A stretch of DNA of 7,833 nt from Deltaproteobacteria bacterium (lineage in GTDB: Bacteria > Desulfobacterota_B > Binatia > UBA9968): NCBI GenBank assembly GCA_016193385.1, contig JACPSF010000158.1, positions 1 to 7,833 on the forward strand, written 5' to 3'. Under the pieces are notes generated by a model. That model saw only the letters and a list, made by a program, of their open reading frames with translations, was not told the DNA's origin and ran no database searches. Both the position numbers and the translations under genes were made by a program. Each line of letters opens with the position of its first letter. The stretch's first letter is position 1. Positions 1 to 4,347 of the stretch are shown in pieces.

Positions 1-1
1 A

Positions 2-610
2 GTCTACGCGTTCAATCCGACAGGAAACCTCGTGATGGCTCTAGGGCAACGAAATGACCTTGGAAACCCTGTCGGCTTGGCTATGGATGAAGCCAATGGT
101 TGGCTCTATGTGGCGGATTCTCAAAAACATAAGGTTCGAGTGTACAGCAGCGACGACGGAAAATTCCTTTTTGAATTCGGCCGGAGAGGAAACGGAGACG
201 GGGAGTTTAATGCGCCCACTTACCTGTCTATTGGAAACGGCAAACTCTACGTCTCGGATTCGGCAAATTACCGCATTCAAATATTCGACCTGCACGGAAA
301 GTTTTTGAAACAATTTGGCGGTATGGGAGATCAGCCGGGGAAGTTCGCCCGCCCACGAGGAGTGGCGGTGGACAGAGCGGGCCATGTTTACGTGACCGAC
401 GCTATCTTAAACAACTTACAGATATTCGACGACGAGGGAAGATTTCAGTTGTCCATTGGGGCGGGTAGGAGGGGCCCCGGCCTTTTCTCGCTTCCCGCAG
501 GTGTGCATGTCGACGGAAAAGACAAAATTTATGTTGCGGATTCTTACAATAGCCGTGTTCAAGTTTTTCAGTATTTGGGAAAAAAGATCACGGCGGGGTC
601 CCTCAATTGA
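2..610 (+). CDS. NHL-repeat beta-propeller protein (5' truncated by window edge)
   Basis: The reading frame is already open at base 2 and ends with TGA at 608-610, so the start lies outside the window; about 202 C-terminal residues are visible. They form the end of one blade and four complete NHL blades of roughly 45 residues, each with the pattern 'G-x-A-x-D ... (I/L)YV(A/S/T)DS ... (V/I)Q(V/I)F ... G'. A six-bladed propeller is the usual form, so about two blades are missing. NHL propellers are binding or scaffold modules without a catalytic motif here. The last three blades closely resemble those of the lipoprotein at 4348-5508 (for example GEFNAPT against GEFNFPT, FARPRGVAVD against FARPKAVALD), so the two are paralogues. 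A cytochrome gene follows directly. Signal peptide or lipobox cannot be judged. The function is inferred only from context: an envelope partner of the cytochrome. Confidence 0.9.
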   Translation, partial: VYAFNPTGNLVMALGQRNDLGNPVGLAMDEANGWLYVADSQKHKVRVYSSDDGKFLFEFGRRGNGDGEFNAPTYLSIGNGKLYVSDSANYRIQIFDLHGKFLKQFGGMGDQPGKFARPRGVAVDRAGHVYVTDAILNNLQIFDDEGRFQLSIGAGRRGPGLFSLPAGVHVDGKDKIYVADSYNSRVQVFQYLGKKITAGSLN

Positions 611-630
611 GATCTCAATTCGAGCAGCAG

Positions 631-996
631 ATGAGAGTTGCTAAGCTGGTTATTCTGCTCTTACTTCTTTCTTTTGCCGTCCCGGGACATTCTTTCTCGC
701 CTCCGGGCGAATTCGAAGGTAACATAATCCAGGATTCCCAATTCTGCCTGAGTTGTCACGACGGTCTGCGCACGACGCGAATCGGAACGGACCATCCCAT
801 TGGAATCGATTACCGCATGGCCCAGCTCAAGAGGGCGGCTATGCTCAAGCACGTCTCGCAACTGGATGCCGCCGTAAAACTCGAAAACGGCAAAGTGGGT
901 TGCACGAGTTGTCATGACGCCAACTCGACACTTCCAGCTAAGCTGGTTATGAGCAATGCGCAATCGCGGCTCTGCCGTTCCTGCCATGATTTATAA
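631..996 (+). CDS. Small three-haem c-type cytochrome, doubled-CXXCH type, exported
   Basis: The 121-residue product has a clear Sec signal peptide (basic start, then a Leu-rich core at residues 6-18, likely cleaved near residues 20-22) and three haem-binding CXXCH motifs: CLSCH at 39-43, CTSCH at 91-95 and CRSCH at 115-119. The last motif sits at the extreme C-terminus, followed only by Asp-Leu. A DHPIGID segment at 54-60 offers a His for axial ligation and matches NHPIGI in the larger cytochrome at 5505-6197, so the two are related. It should be a periplasmic or extracellular electron carrier. ATG 631 was chosen for the textbook signal peptide, although its ribosome site is poor. TTG 607 is in frame, overlaps the stop of the NHL gene (TTGA) and has GGCGGGG 8 nt upstream. 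Since the other NHL-cytochrome pairs overlap by 4 nt, 607 is a real alternative. Confidence 0.88.
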   Translation: MRVAKLVILLLLLSFAVPGHSFSPPGEFEGNIIQDSQFCLSCHDGLRTTRIGTDHPIGIDYRMAQLKRAAMLKHVSQLDAAVKLENGKVGCTSCHDANSTLPAKLVMSNAQSRLCRSCHDL

Positions 997-1003
997 TGTC
1001 CGA

Positions 1004-1023
1004 TGCCGGACTCCGCTCCGGCA
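1004..1023. terminator. Hairpin after the cytochrome gene, no T-tract
   Basis: A GC-rich inverted repeat, GCCGGA (1005-1010) and TCCGGC (1017-1022) with a 6-nt loop and one extra T-A pair, lies 8 nt past the stop of the three-haem cytochrome. It has no T run on either strand, so it is at best a weak or factor-assisted terminator or an mRNA-end stabiliser. It could serve the + strand cytochrome transcript and, from the other side, the - strand tRNA-like transcript. Confidence 0.4.
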
Positions 1024-1081
1024 AATGAGTTCCCATCAGCTTCCATCTAGCTGGGCAACAATCCTCTTAGGTCTGGTATTT

Positions 1082-1183
1082 TGGCGTCCCCACGGGGATT
1101 CGAACCCCGGTTTCCGCTTAGAGCATTCGTCCCCTCCACATTCAAGGAACGAGCGGCGTCCTGGGCCGCTAGACGATAGGGAC
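1082..1183 (-). tRNA. tRNA-Glu-like gene with a 26-nt expansion of the anticodon loop
   Basis: Read on the - strand, the ends form a 7-bp acceptor stem (GTCCCTA with TGGGGAC, one G-U pair), then discriminator G and an encoded CCA (1082-1084). The T arm is perfect (CGGGG, TTCGAAT, CCCCG; 1093-1109). The D arm begins GTCTAG and closes with GGAC. The variable loop is AAAC, lacking position 47. These match bacterial tRNA-Glu, including known E. coli identity elements U2-A71, U11-A24, U13-G22, A46 and the missing 47. The anticodon stem CCGCT/AGCGG is intact (1152-1156 and 1114-1118), but its loop is 33 nt (1119-1151) rather than 7. Glu anticodons TTC and CTC occur near the 5' and 3' ends of that loop, yet position 33 would be G, not U, in any simple excision. 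It may be a pseudogene, an interrupted tRNA, or a tRNA not used for decoding. Confidence 0.72.
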
Positions 1184-1281
1184 GAGCTATCCATAATTGT
1201 TTCCTTCTCTCTTGAAAAGACGCACAAGAGCTATTCGCTAAGGAAACAAAGGGCTATGTGGAAATAGCACTTTCGGGCTAT
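1184..1281 (-). promoter_or_regulatory. ATAGCCC-box promoter module reading toward the tRNA-like gene
   Basis: On the - strand this region holds ATAGCCC (1281-1275), 4 nt, an inverted copy GTGCTAT (1270-1264), 6 nt, ATAGCCC (1257-1251), 16 nt, and ATAGCTC (1234-1228). CGTCTT follows (1222-1217), then TTATGG (1196-1191) as a likely -10-type element, 7 nt before the mature tRNA 5' end at 1183. The order and spacing are the same as in the module at 3421-3520 on the other strand. This suggests a real regulatory unit with an activator binding side-by-side sites every 22-24 bp upstream of the polymerase site. The promoter elements match the sigma-70 consensus only weakly. A further ATAGCTC lies at 1190-1184. 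Confidence 0.55.
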
Positions 1282-1291
1282 TAGAAATGGG

Positions 1292-1311
1292 GGGCAGCCG
1301 GTGCCCTTTTT
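1292..1311 (+). terminator. Intrinsic terminator or attenuator upstream of the kinase
   Basis: GGGCA (1292-1296), loop GCCGG, TGCCC (1302-1306), followed by five T (1307-1311). The stem can be extended by G-U pairs with the flanking G and T runs. It would stop + strand transcription coming from the left. If the kinase is transcribed from a promoter among the heptamer boxes it would act as a leader attenuator; if the kinase promoter lies to the right (1310-1337) it simply insulates the operon. Confidence 0.6.
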
Positions 1312-1337
1312 GCGTTGTTTTTGGTATGGTTTATAAG
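1310..1337 (+). promoter_or_regulatory. Candidate sigma-70 promoter of the two-component operon
   Basis: TATAAG at 1332-1337 matches the -10 consensus in five of six positions. TTGCGT at 1310-1315 is a weak -35 (three of six) at 16 nt spacing. Transcription would start near 1344, about 20 nt before the kinase start codon. The prediction rests on short motifs only. Confidence 0.35.
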
Positions 1338-1365
1338 AATTTGTAGGGGAGAGCCCATTTTCTCT

Positions 1366-2799
1366 ATGGTCAGCGGTATAAGAGACAAGGATACGATCGA
1401 GGAACTTACATTTCCGGGTAGGATCAATCGCAGGCTGAGCCTCCTTTTTGGTTTCCTGGTTTTCCTGGTGCTTTTGGCAGGAGGGGTATCTCTCTATTTA
1501 TCTTACTCCATCTCGCTAGGCGCTGAGACGATCAGATGGGAAAGCCAGCAAATCGATGTGGCCGACCGGATTCACAGCACCATCCACCATTTCCTTGCAG
1601 CCATCCAACGGGCGAAGATCTTGGGGAAACCTATTCCCGATGGCGAGCGCGCCGCTTACCTGCCAGACCTCATCGCCCTTTTGGAACTGGAACGGTATCA
1701 CGACACAACAGAAGAGAGAGAGGTCGTCCTGGGAATTCGCAATCTCATTTCTGAGCTGAGAGGGCTTGCGGACAAAGCCCCGGATCTCAATCCTCGGGAT
1801 CTGGAGGCATTAGCCGATGCCGAGCTGAGGGTCCAGGGCTTCGCCCACCTCCTCAGCGCGGCACACAGGGTCAAGATGGCTGAGACACTCAGGGAAAACA
1901 CTTTAAGAATGCAACTGATCGTCGGCTTATACGCCGGCTTTGCATTTCTAGGAGTCGTTCTCATTATGGGCGCCAGTTTCCTTTTTTACCGGACGCTCTC
2001 TCAGCCGCTGCGGTCGTTGGCTCGGGCCGCAAGCGAGTTTGCTGAGGGGAATCTTCATAAAGAGGTGCCGGTTACGTCGAAGGATGAGATTGGCGAGCTG
2101 AGCCATGCCTTCAACGTCATGGCAGGGCGGCTCAAGGAACATGAGGAAAGATTGAAAGATTTGGCAAGGCTGGAGGAAAGGGAAAGGTTAGCCCACGAGA
2201 TTCACGACAGCCTGGCGCAGAACCTCGCGCTGCTGCACCTCAAAGTCGCCGAGGCCGAAAGGGATTGCAGGTCCGCGGTGCCCGCCGCAATAACAAAGGG
2301 AACTTTGAGCGAAATGCGGCAGATCGTCGACTTGGCCTATGACGATGTGCAGCGGGCGATTCGCGGGCTGCGCAACATGGTCTCTAAAAGTCCGGGGCTG
2401 ATCCCGACCCTCACTGAATACCTCCATGAGTTTGGCGCCTCGCGAGGGATCCCGGTGGATCTAAGAGTGGACGGCCCCGAGGCAATCCGATTGTCCCCCA
2501 AGGCTGAGACCGAGCTTGTCCGGATCATCCACGAAGCTTTGACGAGCGCGTTGAAACACTCCGCGGCAACCAGGAGTGAGGTCAGGTTTGCGCGAGTCGG
2601 GAATTATGCCAAAGTGACCATTGAGGATAACGGCAAGGGTTTTCTGGTGGGAGAAATATCGGGGACGAAACTTCACTTTTGCCTTCACAGCATGAAAGAG
2701 CGAGCCGAAAGCGTTGGCGGGAAGCTGGACGTGGATAGTGCTCCGGGGAAGGGGACAAGGGTCATCGTCTTTTTGCCGGTTGCAGAGGGTCCCCAATGA
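1366..2799 (+). CDS. HAMP-type sensor histidine kinase, NarX/DegS class (HisKA_3)
   Basis: The 477-residue product is an inner-membrane sensor kinase that would autophosphorylate and pass phosphate to the regulator encoded next. Domains: short cytoplasmic lead, TM1 about 24-49, a helical periplasmic sensor region about 50-183 with no recognised ligand motif, TM2 about 184-208, HAMP about 209-263, HisKA_3 helix with EIHDSLAQ (phosphorylatable His280), then the HATPase domain. G1 is intact (DNGKGF, 421-426). Two otherwise conserved positions differ: the N-box reads EALTSALKH, with Ser394 in place of the Mg-binding Asn, and the G2 box reads HFCLHSM, with Cys439 where Gly is usual, so ATP binding may be weakened. 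ATG 1366 was chosen for its purine-rich GGGGAGAG site 12 nt upstream and normal N-terminus; an in-frame TTG at 1315 would overlap the promoter region. The stop overlaps the regulator start by 4 nt (ATGA). Confidence 0.9.
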   Translation: MVSGIRDKDTIEELTFPGRINRRLSLLFGFLVFLVLLAGGVSLYLSYSISLGAETIRWESQQIDVADRIHSTIHHFLAAIQRAKILGKPIPDGERAAYLPDLIALLELERYHDTTEEREVVLGIRNLISELRGLADKAPDLNPRDLEALADAELRVQGFAHLLSAAHRVKMAETLRENTLRMQLIVGLYAGFAFLGVVLIMGASFLFYRTLSQPLRSLARAASEFAEGNLHKEVPVTSKDEIGELSHAFNVMAGRLKEHEERLKDLARLEERERLAHEIHDSLAQNLALLHLKVAEAERDCRSAVPAAITKGTLSEMRQIVDLAYDDVQRAIRGLRNMVSKSPGLIPTLTEYLHEFGASRGIPVDLRVDGPEAIRLSPKAETELVRIIHEALTSALKHSAATRSEVRFARVGNYAKVTIEDNGKGFLVGEISGTKLHFCLHSMKERAESVGGKLDVDSAPGKGTRVIVFLPVAEGPQ

Positions 2800-3158
2800 A
2801 ACCCATTCGAATACTCCTCGTCGATGACCATGCCCTTTTCAGAAAAGGGTTAGCTGCCCTCTTCGCCAAAGAGAAGGATTTCAGCGTAGTGGGAGAGGCG
2901 CAAAATGGCGTTGAAGCACTTAAGAAAGTTAAGGAATTCAAGCCGGATCTTGTCCTGATGGACATTTACATGCCCGGCGGCAACGGCCTTGAGGCTACGC
3001 AGCGGATCAAAGAGGCTGTCCCATCTGCTAAAGTGGTGATTCTCACGGTCTCGGAGGAAGATAAAAATCTCTTTGAGGCGATTAAATATGGCGCTCACGG
3101 ATATCTTCTAAAAAAAGTCGATCCCACGGATCTCTTCGAGATGCTCCGGGGAGTCTGA
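2796..3158 (+). CDS. Response regulator receiver domain (NarL/FixJ type), cut off before the HTH by a frame change
   Basis: The 120-residue product is a complete CheY-like receiver: acidic pair Asp10-Asp11 (VDDH), phospho-acceptor Asp56 (LMDIYMP), Thr84 (ILTVS), and Lys106 in GYLLKK. The DHALFRKGL start is typical of NarL/FixJ regulators, and the last residues (TDLFEMLRGV) are a normal final receiver helix. The frame then stops at TGA 3156-3158. A LuxR-type HTH follows at once in the -1 frame (see 3155-3382), and the usual linker of some 20 or more residues is nearly absent. This points to an indel or small deletion in a formerly full-length regulator, or to recoding. It starts inside the kinase stop codon, so the two are translationally coupled. 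As a receiver-only protein it could still accept phosphate from the kinase but not bind DNA. Confidence 0.88.
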   Translation: MKPIRILLVDDHALFRKGLAALFAKEKDFSVVGEAQNGVEALKKVKEFKPDLVLMDIYMPGGNGLEATQRIKEAVPSAKVVILTVSEEDKNLFEAIKYGAHGYLLKKVDPTDLFEMLRGV

Positions 3159-3382
3159 AGAGCCGTGGAGAAGATCTCAGCGCAAGGGAGCAGGAAGTAC
3201 TCCGGCTTTTAACCGAAGGCCTGACCAACAAAGAGATCGGAAGCAAGCTGGGAATTGCAGAGAATACGGTGAAGAACCATCTTAAAAACATTCTTGGGAA
3301 ACTTCACCTTGCGAACCGCGTTCAAGCCGCCGCCTTAGCCCTCCAGAAGGGTCTCGTCAGCAAAAAAGATCCGAGCGAATAG
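3155..3382 (+). pseudogene. LuxR/NarL-type HTH half of the response regulator, out of frame with the receiver
   Basis: In the frame that is -1 to the receiver, bases 3176-3382 encode a well conserved LuxR-family HTH: LSAREQEVLRLLTEGL, then TNKEIGSKLGIAENTVKNHL, then LANRVQAAALAL, ending at TAG 3380-3382. This frame is open back to TAA 3083-3085 but has no ATG, GTG or TTG before the HTH; only a CTG at 3155. It is therefore unlikely to be translated on its own. The conserved HTH suggests either recent inactivation, an assembly error, or fusion to the receiver by frameshifting. The run of seven A at 3110-3116 is in the right phase (A AAA AAA) for a -1 shift into this frame, giving a 195-residue protein, though that product would lose the last receiver helix. 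Confidence 0.8.
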
Positions 3383-3385
3383 GGA

Positions 3386-3406
3386 GGATTGGCTGCCGGC
3401 CAATCC
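3386..3406 (+). terminator. Hairpin at the end of the two-component operon
   Basis: A perfect 8-bp stem, GGATTGGC (3386-3393) and GCCAATCC (3399-3406), with a 5-nt loop, begins 4 nt after the HTH stop codon. No T-tract follows, so termination may be weak. Its position marks the natural end of the regulator gene and supports the HTH being part of that gene. Confidence 0.5.
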
Positions 3407-3420
3407 CGACCCCTTCCCGG

Positions 3421-3520
3421 ATAGCCCCAAAGGGCTAACTTCATATAGCCCCTTATTTCTTCAAAAATAGCCCATTCTCGTCTTCACTTTGAAAAGAAAG
3501 CGCCTTATGTTCTTCAACAA
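3421..3520 (+). promoter_or_regulatory. ATAGCCC-box promoter module of the pseudo-receiver/cytochrome operon
   Basis: Boxes on the + strand: ATAGCCC (3421-3427), 4 nt, inverted GGGCTAA (3432-3438), 6 nt, ATAGCCC (3445-3451), 15 nt, ATAGCCC (3467-3473). CGTCTT follows at 3479-3484 and TTATGT at 3505-3510 as a likely -10-type element, which would place the transcript start close to ATG 3521 and give a nearly leaderless mRNA. The architecture repeats the module at 1184-1281 with roughly three-quarters identity across the box region. Regularly spaced heptamers fit a NarL/FixJ-type regulator such as the one encoded just upstream, but that link is inferred. Confidence 0.6.
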
Positions 3521-3937
3521 ATGTTAACCGCCTTTATTCTATATAAGTATTCTCTTTTCGCTCGGGGGTTAGAACGCCTCTTGGAGCAAGTAGGTGGTGT
3601 GCAGGTAATGGGTGTCGCAGTCGGAGATGAGGAGGCTTTTGCGCAAATCAAAGCGCTCAAGCCTAATGTGGTTATCGTCGAGGCCGGACGCAGCGAACCT
3701 GAGCCCGAGATGCTCCTCTCCCGCCTCCTTCTGGAGCAATGCCAGGCGAGGGTCGTTCGGTTAAACCTAGAGGACAACACTTGCTTCTCCTATTCCGGCT
3801 ACCGTTGTACGGCAAACTCGGTGGAAGATCTGGTCAAGTGTGTCGTCAGTTCGATGACACCGGCCCAGCGGGTGGGGTCAGAACCATGCTCTTATGCCAA
3901 AGCGGACGAGGTAAGATCATCGATCAAGGGAGCCTAA
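3521..3937 (+). CDS. Pseudo-receiver protein (REC-like fold without phosphorylation residues)
   Basis: The 138-residue product reads like a response regulator receiver through its first 55 residues: a hydrophobic first strand, YSLFARGLERLLEQ where receivers have 'DHxLFRxGLxxLL', and KPNVVIVEAG as the third strand. The acidic pair is replaced by Tyr8-Lys9, the phospho-acceptor Asp by Glu54, and no conserved Lys is visible near residues 95-105, so regulation by phosphorylation is unlikely. There is no HTH; the last 25 residues are not recognised. The start ATG 3521 lacks a good ribosome site, in line with the predicted near-leaderless transcript. The stop lies 2 nt before the cytochrome start, so it heads that operon. 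It may be a protein-protein adaptor for the neighbouring signalling or cytochrome proteins; the exact role is unknown. Confidence 0.75.
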   Translation: MLTAFILYKYSLFARGLERLLEQVGGVQVMGVAVGDEEAFAQIKALKPNVVIVEAGRSEPEPEMLLSRLLLEQCQARVVRLNLEDNTCFSYSGYRCTANSVEDLVKCVVSSMTPAQRVGSEPCSYAKADEVRSSIKGA

Positions 3938-3939
3938 AA

Positions 3940-4326
3940 ATGCGGGCAGAATCTGTTGTGGACTGGATCGTCGTCATAGTGTCCTCGATCATTTTGGTCC
4001 TCATCGCGTCGTGGGTGACTTTGGTCGTCGCGGCGAGTCCGGGCGATGCAGCCAAAGGAAAAGAAATCTATGCGAAGTCTTGCGCAGGCTGCCACGGGGC
4101 AACAGGGAAAGGAGACGGAGCAGCGGCAGCAGCCTTGAATCCTAAGCCGAAGGACCTGTCAGATAAGGCCTATGTATCCAAGCTGGACGATAAGTATCTC
4201 TTTAACATCATGGCCAAGGGTGGGCCCTCCGTTGGAAAGTCCCCGCTTATGCCGCCGTTTGGCGGGAACCTTAAGGAGCAAGATATCAAAGATGTCGTCG
4301 CGTTCATAAGGAGCTTAGCGAAGTAG
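3940..4326 (+). CDS. Membrane-anchored monohaem cytochrome c (class I type)
   Basis: The 128-residue product has an uncleaved-looking N-terminal transmembrane segment (residues 9-32, very rich in Ile/Val/Leu), then a compact cytochrome c domain: CAGCH haem site at 48-52 in the usual KSCAGCHG context, and Met104 in SPLMPPFGG as the likely sixth iron ligand. The final helix VVAFIRSLAK is typical of class I cytochromes. It would carry electrons at the periplasmic face of the inner membrane. ATG 3940 has an AAGGGAG-type site upstream; longer in-frame extensions run across the preceding gene and lack support. It is followed 21 nt later by the NHL lipoprotein gene, so all belong to one transcript. 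It differs from the other cytochromes here in having one haem and Met ligation, making it a plausible entry point for electrons from the quinone pool side. Confidence 0.92.
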   Translation: MRAESVVDWIVVIVSSIILVLIASWVTLVVAASPGDAAKGKEIYAKSCAGCHGATGKGDGAAAAALNPKPKDLSDKAYVSKLDDKYLFNIMAKGGPSVGKSPLMPPFGGNLKEQDIKDVVAFIRSLAK

Positions 4327-4347
4327 CGAAGGGAGATAATACCCCTG

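Noticed and set aside
956..1267. Small + strand reading frame of 103 codons over the tRNA-like gene
   Set aside because: It runs through the antisense of a structured tRNA gene, has no ribosome site and no recognisable protein features.
1315..1365. TTG start giving a 17-residue longer kinase
   Set aside because: It would begin inside the candidate promoter right after the terminator, lacks a ribosome site, and ATG 1366 has a purine-rich site and a normal N-terminus.
1698..3291. Several - strand open frames opposite the kinase and regulator
   Set aside because: They are antisense shadows of well conserved coding sequence and show no domains, signal peptides or ribosome sites.
1228..3473. A transposon bounded by the two inverted box modules
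   Set aside because: No transposase or integrase lies between them, and no target-site duplication is visible; duplicated promoter modules explain the data better, so it is kept only as an alternative.
3421..3473. CRISPR-like array from the repeated ATAGCCC boxes
   Set aside because: The repeats are only 7 nt, include an inverted copy, and have no spacers of constant length or Cas genes nearby.
3739..3939. N-terminal extension of the monohaem cytochrome across the pseudo-receiver gene
   Set aside because: It is a shadow in another frame; ATG 3940 has a good ribosome site and starts directly with a membrane anchor.
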